The notes beneath the pieces were generated by a model. It was not told where the DNA came from. It was given only the letters and a program-made list of their open reading frames with translations, and made no database searches. Of a stretch of 64,000 nt of DNA, positions 45,340 through 54,327 are shown piece by piece. The translations under genes were made by a program, and so were the position numbers. Within the stretch, counting starts at the first letter, position 1. Every line of letters begins with the position of its first letter. Origin of the DNA: Paraburkholderia phosphatilytica (GTDB taxonomy: Bacteria; Pseudomonadota; Gammaproteobacteria; Burkholderiales; Burkholderiaceae); assembly GCF_003443895.1 (NCBI RefSeq), contig NZ_QQOA01000038.1, positions 1 to 64,000 on the forward strand, given 5' to 3'.

Positions 45340-45597
45340 ATGCTGTACCTGAAAAACACCTTTGGCGGCCTGGGCCGTTCATTGACCGAATCCGCCGTCC
45401 AGGCCTTCCAGGGCCCACATCGCTGGTGGAAGCTCGCGCTGTACGTGGCAATGTTCATCCTGCCCGGCGGATCGCTCGGTGTGTTGCTGATCGCGTGGTT
45501 CGACGGTCGTCGCGGTAAAGCCCAGTCGGCCTGCGCGTCGCGCACGGAAATCGCGGCGAGCCGCGGCGCAGCGGGGCGGGTCACACGCTCCTCGTAA
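45340..45597 (+). CDS. Small membrane protein, unknown function
   Basis: This 85-residue protein starts at ATG 45340, with GAGG upstream. It has an amphipathic N-terminus (MLYLKNTFGGLGRSLTESAVQAF), one membrane helix (WWKLALYVAMFILPGGSLGVLLIAWF, about 28-53) and a basic tail. A start at 45322 is possible. I know no functional family. The neighbouring efflux genes give only weak guidance. Confidence 0.55.
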   Translation: MLYLKNTFGGLGRSLTESAVQAFQGPHRWWKLALYVAMFILPGGSLGVLLIAWFDGRRGKAQSACASRTEIAASRGAAGRVTRSS

Positions 45598-45779
45598 CAT
45601 CGCGTAATCACCACGCCGCAACGGGTATCGCTTCGCGCACGCGAGCCGCATTACCCTTTCAATCCGGCACACCGGGCAACCGGCTGCGCTACCATTCCGG
45701 GACCGTTGCAGGTCCCGTCGCTTTTCATCCTCAGACGGTTCGCCCACCACTCGCGACGGCCCGACAGGAATCCACTTGC

Positions 45780-47426
45780 ATGCTGCTTGATCGAACTTCG
45801 CGCGCGTCGAAGCGGGCGTCCTTCTCCACGTCGCTCCCGCCGTCCCCGCTACGCAGTGCGGCTTCCGTCGCGGCTTCCGTCGCGGCTACCGTTGCGGTCG
45901 TCGCCGCGTTTGCCGTCGCGCTCACGGGCTGCGCCGTCGGCCCCGACTACAAGCGGCCGGACGCCGCCGTGCCTGCCGCCTACAAGGAAGCGCCGGCCGG
46001 CTGGAAGGTCGCGCAGCCGGGCGACCAGCAGGATCGCGGCGCGTGGTGGGCGATCTACGACGACGCGCAGCTGAACACGCTCGAAGACCGCCTGAACGCC
46101 TCGAACCAGAGCATCGCGCAGTACGCGGCCGCGTACCGGCAGGCGCGGGCGCTGGTCGGCGAGGCGAGGGCGGCGTACTTCCCGGTGGTCAGCGGCTCGG
46201 CCTCGATAACGCGTTCGCGCACGCCGTTCCGCTCGGGCTCGACGTCGGCATCGTCGTCCGGCGCCGGCGGGTCGGGCGTGATCGGCAACAGCTACGACCT
46301 GTCGCTCGACGCAACCTGGGAACCGGATCTGTGGGGCAAGGTGAGCCGCACGGTGGCTGCCGAGCAGGCCGGCCAGCAGGGCGCCGCGGCGGATCTCGCG
46401 AACGCGCGCCTGTCCGCGCAGGCCACGCTCGCGCAGACGTACTTCTCGCTGCGCTCGCTCGACGCGATGCAGAAGCTGCTCGACGACACCGTCGAGTCGT
46501 ACAGGCGCTCGCTGCAACTCACGCAGAACCAGTACGCACAGGGCGTGGCCGCGCGCTCGGACGTGATCCAGGCGCAATCGCAGCTGCAGTCGGCGCAGGC
46601 GGCCGCGATCGACAACGGCGTGCAGCGCGCGCAGGACGAACACGCGATCGCCGTGCTGATCGGCGAACCGGCATCCACATTCACGCTCCCGCCGTCGCCG
46701 CTGGCCGCCACGCCGCCCGTGGTCCCGACGCAGTTGCCGTCGGCGCTGCTCGAACGGCGGCCCGACATCGCATCGGCGGAACGCAAGGCGGCGGCGGCAA
46801 ACGAGCAGATCGGCGTCGCGATGTCGGCGTTCTTCCCGTCGCTCACGCTGTCCGCGAGCGGCGGCTTCGAAAGCTCGGTGTTCTCGCAGCTGCTGCAGAT
46901 GCCGTCGCGCTTCTGGACGCTCGGTCCGTCGCTGGCCGGCACGATCTTCGACGCCGGTCTGCGCAGCGCGCAGGTCGACGCCGCGCGCGCCGCCTACGAC
47001 CAGCAGGTCGCCACCTATCGGCAGACCGTGCTGTCCGCGTTCCAGGACGTCGAAGACAACCTCGCGTCGCTGCGCATCCTCGAGCAGGAAATCGTCGTGC
47101 AGCGGCAGGCCGTCGATTCGGCAAAGCAGGCGCTCGACATCGTCACCAACGAGTACAGGCAGGGCACCGTCGGCTATCTGAACGTGCTGACCGCGCAGAC
47201 CACGGCCTTCACCGCCGAGCAGAAGCTCGCGAGCATCGCGGGTAACCGGATGGTGTCGTCGGTGGGACTGGTGAAAGCGCTCGGCGGAGGATGGGACGTC
47301 TCCCAGATGAGTCGCGAAACCGGTGACATCGCGGCGCCGGCAGCCGCGCCCGTGCCGGCGTCAGACAGCGCCTCGAGCGCCAAGGCAGGATCCGCCTCCG
47401 CCAGCAGCACCGTCGCGGTCAAATAG
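45780..47426 (+). CDS. Outer-membrane efflux lipoprotein (NodT/OprM family)
   Basis: This is a TolC-like outer-membrane channel of 548 residues. It has a long N-terminal leader ending in lipobox LTGC, then AVGPDYKRPDAAVPAAY, the standard start of mature NodT/OprM proteins. Two repeated coiled-coil/beta modules include AWWAIYDDAQLNTLEDRLNA and LLERRPDIASAERKAAAANEQIGVA. It would form the exit duct for a tripartite pump, perhaps the nearby EmrB-type exporter. The leader is about 50 residues, longer than usual, so the true start may lie inside. Confidence 0.9.
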   Translation: MLLDRTSRASKRASFSTSLPPSPLRSAASVAASVAATVAVVAAFAVALTGCAVGPDYKRPDAAVPAAYKEAPAGWKVAQPGDQQDRGAWWAIYDDAQLNTLEDRLNASNQSIAQYAAAYRQARALVGEARAAYFPVVSGSASITRSRTPFRSGSTSASSSGAGGSGVIGNSYDLSLDATWEPDLWGKVSRTVAAEQAGQQGAAADLANARLSAQATLAQTYFSLRSLDAMQKLLDDTVESYRRSLQLTQNQYAQGVAARSDVIQAQSQLQSAQAAAIDNGVQRAQDEHAIAVLIGEPASTFTLPPSPLAATPPVVPTQLPSALLERRPDIASAERKAAAANEQIGVAMSAFFPSLTLSASGGFESSVFSQLLQMPSRFWTLGPSLAGTIFDAGLRSAQVDAARAAYDQQVATYRQTVLSAFQDVEDNLASLRILEQEIVVQRQAVDSAKQALDIVTNEYRQGTVGYLNVLTAQTTAFTAEQKLASIAGNRMVSSVGLVKALGGGWDVSQMSRETGDIAAPAAAPVPASDSASSAKAGSASASSTVAVK

Positions 47427-47438
47427 CGCGCTGAGCGC

Positions 47439-48218
47439 TTATCGAAAGAACGTCAACGCGATCGTATTCGGCCCGCTCGGCCGCCCGAGCAGATTCAGCA
47501 GTCCCGCTAGATTGTCGTGCGCCTCGGGCGTCGAGCTCGCGGTACCCTGAAACGACATCGACCCGCCCTGCGACATCCCATGGCCGTTGAGCAGCAACGG
47601 TCCTTTGAGCGTCGACAGATCGAAGGTCGCATTCGGCCCCTGCGCCTGCATCTGCACCCGGTACGATCCGAGCGGCTTCACCTGCGACACGCGCGAACTC
47701 ATGTCGCTGAGCGTCACGGTCAGCTGGCCGAACGCCTCGCGGCCGAAGGTGCGCCAGTCGGTCCATGACAGTTCGACGCGGCCATCCAGATCGAGCGTAT
47801 TGAAGGGCGCGCCGAGGCCGGTCAAAAGCGATGCCGGCACCTTGATCGTGCCGGAGGTAAGCGTCGCCGCCCGCAGTGTCGCGTCCACATTCACCGGGTC
47901 CGGCATCGCGTCGCTCTCGCGCATCGTCATCCGCACGTGGCCAGTGAAGAGCGGCCAGAACGCCGTCGTCCATTCGATGCGGCCAGGCAGTAGCGTCGCG
48001 CCGGCCGGATCGGAGCCCGCGGCGAGCATCAGCATCGCGGAGCCTTTCCACAGCGAGCCTTGCGGGTCGACCATGTTGACGTGACCGCCCGTCGTCTTCG
48101 CGAACTGCGGCGCGATCCAGGCCGCGGGCAGCATCACGAGCAGCGTCACCACGACCGATACCGTACCCAGCAGCACCCACGGCAGCGCGGCGCGGATCCG
48201 CCGCATCCAGTTGTTCAT
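47439..48218 (-). CDS. gspN: Type II secretion protein GspN
   Basis: This 259-residue inner-membrane protein has one N-terminal membrane segment (about 12-34) and a periplasmic part with the GspN signature (MVDPQGSLWKGSAML, then PGRIEWTTAFWPLFTGHVRM). It is the last gene of the gspG-N run. GspN is an accessory subunit; its exact job is unsettled. It converges with the efflux lipoprotein gene, 12 bp apart. Confidence 0.88.
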   Translation of the reverse strand: MNNWMRRIRAALPWVLLGTVSVVVTLLVMLPAAWIAPQFAKTTGGHVNMVDPQGSLWKGSAMLMLAAGSDPAGATLLPGRIEWTTAFWPLFTGHVRMTMRESDAMPDPVNVDATLRAATLTSGTIKVPASLLTGLGAPFNTLDLDGRVELSWTDWRTFGREAFGQLTVTLSDMSSRVSQVKPLGSYRVQMQAQGPNATFDLSTLKGPLLLNGHGMSQGGSMSFQGTASSTPEAHDNLAGLLNLLGRPSGPNTIALTFFR

Positions 48219-48243
48219 GCGTGGTGGTCCTGTCGATACACGG

Positions 48244-48750
48244 TCATCGCGTTGCCGTCGAAGGTTGCAGCGACGCCGTCAGGTCGACCTGGCCGTCGGC
48301 CTTCAACGCGGTGGCGTGCACTTCGACCACCTGCACCTTCAACTGGCGCCGCGCATCGTTGAGCCACACGGTCCACTCCGGGAACGACGCGTTCTTCAGC
48401 GTGATCTGGATCGCGTTGCCGATCACCTGCACCTGCGTGGGCGTGAGGCCATGGTCGTTCAGCGACGCCGTCAACGCGTCGCGCAGCGCGCCGCCAGTCG
48501 GCGCGACGCCTTGCACCGACGCCGACAGCGTACGGGCTTCGTTCGCCTCCGCGGTCATCTGCGCGAGCTGCTTCTGCAGCGCGGGCAACTCCGCGCGCAG
48601 CGTCGCGCGGCCCTGCTGCGCGGGCGCCCACAGCACCGACCACGCGACCACCACCGCGACCGCCGCCCCGCCCCAGGTCAGCAGCGCCTTCTCGCGCTCG
48701 TTGCGGGCGCCCCAGAACACGCCCCAGGTTTCACCGAGTGCTGTCTTCAT
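48244..48750 (-). CDS. gspM: Type II secretion inner-membrane protein GspM
   Basis: This is a 168-residue bitopic protein of the T2SS assembly platform that partners GspL. It has one membrane helix (about 27-43, TWGGAAVAVVVAWSVLW), a short coiled coil and a C-terminal ferredoxin-like periplasmic domain. I chose ATG 48750 (MKTALGETWG), overlapping the gspL stop by 4 nt. The longer frame upstream belongs to a shadow of gspL. Confidence 0.9.
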   Translation of the reverse strand: MKTALGETWGVFWGARNEREKALLTWGGAAVAVVVAWSVLWAPAQQGRATLRAELPALQKQLAQMTAEANEARTLSASVQGVAPTGGALRDALTASLNDHGLTPTQVQVIGNAIQITLKNASFPEWTVWLNDARRQLKVQVVEVHATALKADGQVDLTASLQPSTATR

Positions 48751-50117
48751 TGTCCGTTCCTGATGGTCCATTTGCCGGTGTTGCTGTCGATCGCGCCCGA
48801 CAGCCCGTTGCGCGCGAGCCGCTGGGTCAGATCGGGGTCGACCTTCGTTTCCGGCTTGAAGGTCACGTCGAGCCGGCGGTCGTGATAGTCGAGCGCCGCG
48901 ATGCCGTTCACCGGGATCGGCCCGAGCGAACGCGCGAGGCCGTCGGCGAGCGGCAGGAAGTCGTCGGGCGAAAGCTCGCCTGCCGCGACCCGCAATTGCT
49001 GGACCTGGCGCGCCATCTGGCCGGGCGCGTCGAGCACGACCGTGGTCTTCGGGAACGCGTTGAGGAGCATTTCGGTCATCTGCGCTTCGATCGCGTCGCG
49101 CTGCCGCGACAGCATCAGCCACTGCACGTTCGCACCGATGATCGCGACGACGACCGCGCCGATCGCGAGCAGGATCGGCAGCCGCAGACGCCGCAGCGTC
49201 GCACGGTCGAGACGCCACGGCTGCACGGCGAACTCGAACTGGCACAGGTCGAAGCGGCATTCGAGCGCGCGCCGCGCGAGCGTCTCGAACGGCAGCGGAT
49301 GCGCGCCCGGGATCGCCGCCGGCTGGCCCGCGCCGGCGAGACGCGGCTCGTTGCCCGGCAGGTCGCTCAGCACGTACAGCGCGACGGGCGCGTCCATCGC
49401 GAGCGCGGCGAGTGTCGACGCGACCGCCTCCGCCGGCACCGCAAGGCCTTCGCCTTGCGGGCCGCGCGCGATCGCGAGTTCGACGCGCGGCGGTCCCACC
49501 TGGAGTGCGCCTTCCAGCAGCAGCGCGGGCGCGGTCATCGTGACGTTGCCGAGCACGGCCGCGACGAGCGGCGTGGTGTGCGGCACCGCGTCGATATCGG
49601 CGGACACGGGCTCAGCGGTCTCGCCGTCCGCGCCGACCAGCGCGGGCTCCGCCACCGGTTCGGTCAGCGCGATCGTGGCCGTCGGCAGACAGCGCGTGAC
49701 CGGCACCGCGCGCACGCCGCGATGCCCGGCGGTCGTGAACGCCTCGACGAGAAACCGGAACCAGCCGCGATCGATCACCGCGAGCAGCTGCCGGCCGCCG
49801 TCAAGCGGCTTTGGGTCGACCGCGATGTGGCAGGTCTGCGGATCCTGGATCAGCTGGTCCTCGACGACGTTCGGCAACGCCTGGCGCAGCCGCGGCCCCT
49901 TGAGCGGCGGCAGCGTGGTGGCGAGCGTCAGGAGATCGCGCGCGGCGACCATCAGCACGGTCGAACTCGCGCGCGGCAACAGCCCGAGCGCCGACCGTCC
50001 AGCGCGCTGCGTGCGACCGGATTTGTCGAGCAGCAGGAACGGCATGTCCGGCAGTTGCCATTCCTGCGAAGGCACCGCCGGATCACGCGGGGGCAGTAGG
50101 ACGATCAGCGTGCTCAA
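48747..50117 (-). CDS. gspL: Type II secretion assembly protein GspL
   Basis: This 456-residue protein links the GspE ATPase to the membrane platform. It has a cytoplasmic actin-like domain (residues about 1-290) opening with MSTLIVLLPPRDPA. One membrane helix (about 300-322, LPILLAIGAVVVAIIGANV) precedes a periplasmic ferredoxin-like domain. It overlaps gspM by 4 nt and follows gspK by 27 bp. Confidence 0.92.
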   Translation of the reverse strand: MSTLIVLLPPRDPAVPSQEWQLPDMPFLLLDKSGRTQRAGRSALGLLPRASSTVLMVAARDLLTLATTLPPLKGPRLRQALPNVVEDQLIQDPQTCHIAVDPKPLDGGRQLLAVIDRGWFRFLVEAFTTAGHRGVRAVPVTRCLPTATIALTEPVAEPALVGADGETAEPVSADIDAVPHTTPLVAAVLGNVTMTAPALLLEGALQVGPPRVELAIARGPQGEGLAVPAEAVASTLAALAMDAPVALYVLSDLPGNEPRLAGAGQPAAIPGAHPLPFETLARRALECRFDLCQFEFAVQPWRLDRATLRRLRLPILLAIGAVVVAIIGANVQWLMLSRQRDAIEAQMTEMLLNAFPKTTVVLDAPGQMARQVQQLRVAAGELSPDDFLPLADGLARSLGPIPVNGIAALDYHDRRLDVTFKPETKVDPDLTQRLARNGLSGAIDSNTGKWTIRNGQ

Positions 50118-50144
50118 AGGCCACTCTCTTTCGTTCAGAGGTTG

Positions 50145-51308
50145 TCAGGATTGGTCCAGCACCCGGACGATACGCGTCGTATGCGTCAGCGCATCGCGAT
50201 ACACGAGCGTGGTCCGGTCCACTTCCGCGCGTTCGTGCTGCACGCGGCCATGCACGAAAAAATAACTCGTCGTCACATCCATCTCGTTCGGGTTGACCGC
50301 GGTTTCCTGGACGCCCGCTCCGGTCAGCGCGAGCTGCACGTCGCCCGTGTTGTGGAAGAACACCGTCTCGCGCCGCGCGACGAACGCCTGCGCCGCCGAC
50401 AGGCTCATGCCCGGCACGATCGCCGCGACCACTTCGGCCGGCGCCGTGTTCATGTTCACCGGCGTCACCGTGGGCAGCATCGTCACGAACGGGCGCAGCC
50501 GCGCGACGGTCTCCGGCGAGTAGCCGGGCACGTCGAGCAGCGAGTCGACGGAGGTGAACTGGAGCGGCGCGACGGCGGCGTTGTCGTCGCCATCTTCGAG
50601 ACCCGGGTTGTCCGTGAAATTGCCGCCGCCGACTGCGCCGCCGCCGAGCACCGGTGCGTTGGTGCCCGACGTCGCGGTGTTCACCGTGGACTGAAAACGT
50701 GTCGCCGACTGCGCAAGACTTGCGCGCACAGCCACCGCCGTGTTTTTCGCGAGCTGGCCGTTGATGCCGAGCAGCTGCAGCAGCCGCTGGAACGCCTCGA
50801 TCTCCTGCAGATTCAGCTGCAGCGAGCCGGGGGCCGGGCTCGACACGAGGTCATGCAGATTGAAGCGCGCCTGCGCGTCTTCGATCGAGCCGGACAGGTA
50901 CGTTTCGGCGCCTTCCTGCGCGCGCACTTCGCCGATCCGTCCGAGGAAATCGGAGAGCCGCGTGCGCGCGATCGGCACGCCCCACACACCGCCGAGCCAC
51001 GTGACACCGCCCGACGTATCGCCCTCCGAACGCAGGATCAGACGCGTCCAGTCGAGTGCGCCGCGCGAGACCCACAATGCCTGCGACATCAGGCGCTGGT
51101 TTTCGATGCGGCGGATCTGCACCTGCTCGCGCCACAGGATGCCGGACACGAGAATGGCCGACAGCGCGACGACCAGCAGCGCGGTGATGATCGCGGCGCC
51201 GGACTGCCGTTCGCGTTCGCGGCGCGCGTTGCGGCGACCCGGTGCGCCACGCATCCTGCGCGTCCGAACCGCACCGACCGCCTGCCGCCTGTTGCCGTCG
51301 CCCATCAT
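50145..51308 (-). CDS. gspK: Type II secretion minor pseudopilin GspK
   Basis: GspK is the largest minor pseudopilin and caps the T2SS pseudopilus. It has about 387 residues. The prepilin-like helix SGAAIITALLVVALSAILVSG lies near 35-55; the Glu at mature position 5 is absent, as in other GspK proteins. A calcium-binding alpha-helical domain follows. I chose ATG 51308 (MMGDGNRRQ), with an upstream GGAAGG; a frame start at 51392 is also possible. Confidence 0.9.
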   Translation of the reverse strand: MMGDGNRRQAVGAVRTRRMRGAPGRRNARRERERQSGAAIITALLVVALSAILVSGILWREQVQIRRIENQRLMSQALWVSRGALDWTRLILRSEGDTSGGVTWLGGVWGVPIARTRLSDFLGRIGEVRAQEGAETYLSGSIEDAQARFNLHDLVSSPAPGSLQLNLQEIEAFQRLLQLLGINGQLAKNTAVAVRASLAQSATRFQSTVNTATSGTNAPVLGGGAVGGGNFTDNPGLEDGDDNAAVAPLQFTSVDSLLDVPGYSPETVARLRPFVTMLPTVTPVNMNTAPAEVVAAIVPGMSLSAAQAFVARRETVFFHNTGDVQLALTGAGVQETAVNPNEMDVTTSYFFVHGRVQHERAEVDRTTLVYRDALTHTTRIVRVLDQS

Positions 51309-51437
51309 GCCGTCATCCTTCCTCGCGCATGAACCACCGGTGCCGCGGTCTTCATCGTACTCGCCTGCACGCCGCACCCATGTATCCGCCACGCCGCCAT
51401 GCTTACGGACTTCATCACCCGATACGCGCGCATCGCG

Positions 51438-52193
51438 TCACTCTCCGACGAGGAATACGCGCACGACCGGTCGCGCCAGCGACGTCGCGCCGATCGACAC
51501 CTCGACGCCGGTCACCGACCGCGGCATCGGCACATTGCCGAGCTGCGGCACTTTCAGGTTGTTGATGTTCTCCGTCACCGCGTTGCGCACGTCCTGCATA
51601 TTCGTCGTCCAGCCGACCTTCGGCACGTAGAGCCGCGCCGAGATCGAGCCGACGCCGCCCATCAGCGTCACCGAGCTCCAGTCGGCCGTCATGCCGCCGT
51701 TCACCGCGCGGCGCAGCTCGCCGACGTTGGACACCGGCGGCGATGCATAACGCACGATGTGGCCGCCCGAGATCCGGTAGCGCACCACCATCAGCCGCGG
51801 CGCCGAGCCCGGAATATCCCAGCGCCGCACGATCTGCAGCATGTTGCTGCTGATCGATACCGCGGACGAGCCGGATTCGTCGTCGGACGTGGCGGACCGT
51901 GCGTCGATGCGCATCTGGTCGAACGTCTGCGCGAACACGCGCTCGTCTTCCATCGCGTTCGTGATCGTCTGGCGGCCGCGGATGATCTGGTCGAGGCCGC
52001 GCCACGCCAGCACGGCGATCACCGCGAGGATCGCGATCGCGACCAGCAGCTCGATCAGCGTGAAGCCGCGCGAGCCGGCCGCCGCGAGCCGGCGGCGCGC
52101 GCCGTACTTCGGGCGCTGCGGGCGCGGGGTCACCCGCGTCCCCGCGCACGGCGCCGATGCCGCACGACGGTCACAGCGAACGGCTCGTTTCAT
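51438..52193 (-). CDS. gspJ: Type II secretion minor pseudopilin GspJ
   Basis: This is a 251-residue minor pseudopilin of the tip complex. The prepilin peptidase site is at GFTLIELLVAIAILAV (about residue 43), with the conserved Glu at mature position 5. The leader before it is about 42 residues, long for a prepilin, so a later start is possible. It overlaps the end of gspI by 23 nt. Confidence 0.9.
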   Translation of the reverse strand: MKRAVRCDRRAASAPCAGTRVTPRPQRPKYGARRRLAAAGSRGFTLIELLVAIAILAVIAVLAWRGLDQIIRGRQTITNAMEDERVFAQTFDQMRIDARSATSDDESGSSAVSISSNMLQIVRRWDIPGSAPRLMVVRYRISGGHIVRYASPPVSNVGELRRAVNGGMTADWSSVTLMGGVGSISARLYVPKVGWTTNMQDVRNAVTENINNLKVPQLGNVPMPRSVTGVEVSIGATSLARPVVRVFLVGE

Positions 52194-52566
52194 TCGCCAC
52201 CACCGTCACCATCTGCGCCAGATTGCCGGTGCGGCCGGGCGTCGAAACCGTTACCTCGACGCGGCGGAACACCGGGTTCGGCGTCGACGTCACGTTTTCC
52301 GTACAGGTCAGTTGCAGGTTGCCCTGCGAGCAGTCGAAACTCTGCGAGCCGACGTCCGGCCACGCGTGATCCAGATGCAGCCGCGCGAGCGCGTTGTCCG
52401 CGCTCCAGCCGGCGAGCAGCCGTCCGTGCAGTTCCGATTCGCTCGCGGCAAGACTGCCGACCGCTCGCAGCGACGCCGCCAGCGCGATCGCGATGATCGC
52501 GAGCGCCACCAACACTTCGATCATCGTGAAGCCACGCATGCGCGCGGCGGAAGATGCACGCGGCAT
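52171..52566 (-). CDS. gspI: Type II secretion minor pseudopilin GspI
   Basis: This is a 131-residue minor pseudopilin that starts the tip complex with GspJ and GspK. The cleavage site reads RGFTMIEVLVALAIIAIAL from residue about 11. I chose ATG 52566 (MPRASSAARM), which gives a 12-residue leader; the frame is open up to 52653. It begins 1 bp after the gspH stop, so the genes are coupled. Confidence 0.9.
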   Translation of the reverse strand: MPRASSAARMRGFTMIEVLVALAIIAIALAASLRAVGSLAASESELHGRLLAGWSADNALARLHLDHAWPDVGSQSFDCSQGNLQLTCTENVTSTPNPVFRRVEVTVSTPGRTGNLAQMVTVVANETSRSL

Positions 52567-52567
52567 G

Positions 52568-53152
52568 TCAGTGCACCTCGAAGCGGCCGCTGCCGTTGCT
52601 GACGATGGTCGCGCGGCCGACTGCCGAGTAGAGCGTGATCTGCACGGGCGCATCGATCGCCTCGGTGCCGAACACGATGCGATCGGGGCTCGAATCCGAA
52701 CCCGGATAGCTGATCGCGACGCCCGTCACGCCGCCTTCCCAGCGGCGTGGTCCGAGCAGGTCGTCGCGCATCGGCCGCCAGCCGTCGTCGGTATGCAGGT
52801 CGAAGCGAAAACCGCCGTTCACCGGCAGCCACGCGATCGGCCGGTCGCGCACCTGGGCTTCATCGTTCGCGGACTCGAACAGCAGCGCGAGCCGCTGCGC
52901 CTCCTCATTCAGGTCCGTGCGCGGATTGCGCGTGAGCGCGAGCGACGCGAGCGACACCAGCAGCCCCGCGATCACCAGCACCACGAGCATCTCGAGCAGC
53001 GTGAAGCCCGCTTGCGTGTGCCCGCGCCGCCGCAACGATCCACGCGCGGACGGCGCGAGACCGCGCGGCCGCGATAAACGCGGACGCGCCGTCACGCCAT
53101 GCGAGCGGATCGCGCGGACGATGTCAACCGGGCGGGGCAGGGACAGGTGCAT
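52568..53152 (-). CDS. gspH: Type II secretion minor pseudopilin GspH
   Basis: This is a 194-residue pseudopilin with processing site AGFTLLEMLVVLVIAGLLVS (about 49) and a C-terminal GspH domain ending in SNGSGRFEVH. The leader before the processing site is about 48 residues, unusually long and Arg-rich, so the real start is probably further in. It lies 86 bp after gspG. Confidence 0.88.
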   Translation of the reverse strand: MHLSLPRPVDIVRAIRSHGVTARPRLSRPRGLAPSARGSLRRRGHTQAGFTLLEMLVVLVIAGLLVSLASLALTRNPRTDLNEEAQRLALLFESANDEAQVRDRPIAWLPVNGGFRFDLHTDDGWRPMRDDLLGPRRWEGGVTGVAISYPGSDSSPDRIVFGTEAIDAPVQITLYSAVGRATIVSNGSGRFEVH

Positions 53153-53238
53153 GACGACGGCTCAGGTAGCGCTCATGTAGCACTCATTTGGCACTCGTTT
53201 GGCACTCAGGCAGCAGCGACACGCGTCGCGACGCACGG

Positions 53239-53700
53239 CTACTGCCACGACCCGATGTCGGCGTCGTTCCCTTCGCCGCCCGGTTTGCCGTCGGCACCAT
53301 AGCTGAACACGTCGATCTCGCCGTGCACGCCCGGATTCAGATACTGGTAGGAGTTGCCCCACGGATCGTTCGGCAGGCGTTCAAGATAGCCGCCTTCTTT
53401 CCAGTCGTTCGGCACCGGATCGGTGGAGGGTTTTTCGATCAGCGCGTGCAGGCCCTGCTCCTGGGTCGGATAGCGGCCGTTGTCGAGCCGGTACAGTTTG
53501 AGCGCCTGCATGATGGTGCCGATGTCCTGTTTCGCGGCGACACGACGAGCTTCATCGGGACGACTCATGATCTTCGGTACGATCAACGCGGCGAGAATGC
53601 CGAGGATCGCGATCACCACCATGATTTCGATCAGCGTGAAGCCACGTTGACGGCGGCGAGCCACTTCGGCTGCCGCGCGGCGATTCGTCCACATCTGCAT
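53239..53700 (-). CDS. gspG: Type II secretion major pseudopilin GspG
   Basis: This is the main subunit of the pseudopilus piston. It has 153 residues, with processing site RGFTLIEIMVVIAILGILAA at residue about 19. The calcium-binding C-terminal loop includes DPWGNSYQYLNPGVHGEIDVFSYGADG, the best-conserved part of GspG. It is first in the gspG-H-I-J-K-L-M-N run and is transcribed away from gspC. Confidence 0.96.
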   Translation of the reverse strand: MQMWTNRRAAAEVARRRQRGFTLIEIMVVIAILGILAALIVPKIMSRPDEARRVAAKQDIGTIMQALKLYRLDNGRYPTQEQGLHALIEKPSTDPVPNDWKEGGYLERLPNDPWGNSYQYLNPGVHGEIDVFSYGADGKPGGEGNDADIGSWQ

Positions 53701-53883
53701 AACTTGCTACCTCTTTGAATTGAGTTTGGCGATGGATGCCGTGACATCCTGCATCGATACGAGCCGGTTCTGCCTTGCTTTTTCGATCCAGGCGCTGACG
53801 CGCGGCTTACGCCCGGCCGGCCATTTTAATGTTGTTGGATGGACCGTTTTCGATCGATCGCAAATTTCACAATAGTCCGTACA

Positions 53884-54306
53884 ATGCTGCGTATGAACGC
53901 ACTCCAAGTCCGCCTCCTCTCCCTTGCGCTCTTCGTCGTGTTCTGCGTGACTGTCGCCTACTGGGCGGTCACATTGTCCTCGACACCGCGCGGGCCACTG
54001 CCCGCCGCCGCCGCGCATTCCGAACTGCCCACCGACCAGGCCTCGACGCTGTTCGGTGGCCAGCTGCAGCGTGCCGCGAATCAGGACATCCACCTGTTCG
54101 GCGTGCTCGCATTGCAGGGCGGCGCTGCCGCGATCATCAGCACCGGCGGCGAACCGCCGCATGCCGTCTCGCTGGGCGGCTCGATCATGCAGGGTACGAC
54201 ACTCTCCGAAGTGCGCGCCCGCTCGATCGTCATCGACCGCCACGGCGTGCATTCCGAAATCTTTCTGCCGGCTAACGGCGCCGGCCCCACCATCTACGTT
54301 CGCTGA
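53884..54306 (+). CDS. gspC: Type II secretion protein GspC (short form)
   Basis: This protein of about 140 residues, inverted between gspF and gspG, has one N-terminal membrane helix (LRLLSLALFVVFCVTVAYWAV region). A homology-region domain follows (LFGVLALQGGAAAIIST, then VHSEIFLPANG). It contacts GspD and relays to the platform. No C-terminal PDZ or coiled-coil domain is present, as in other Burkholderia GspC. The start may be ATG 53884 or 53893. It ends 21 bp from the gspF stop. Confidence 0.85.
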   Translation: MLRMNALQVRLLSLALFVVFCVTVAYWAVTLSSTPRGPLPAAAAHSELPTDQASTLFGGQLQRAANQDIHLFGVLALQGGAAAIISTGGEPPHAVSLGGSIMQGTTLSEVRARSIVIDRHGVHSEIFLPANGAGPTIYVR

Positions 54307-54327
54307 TCGTCCCGCTGACAACCGTCG

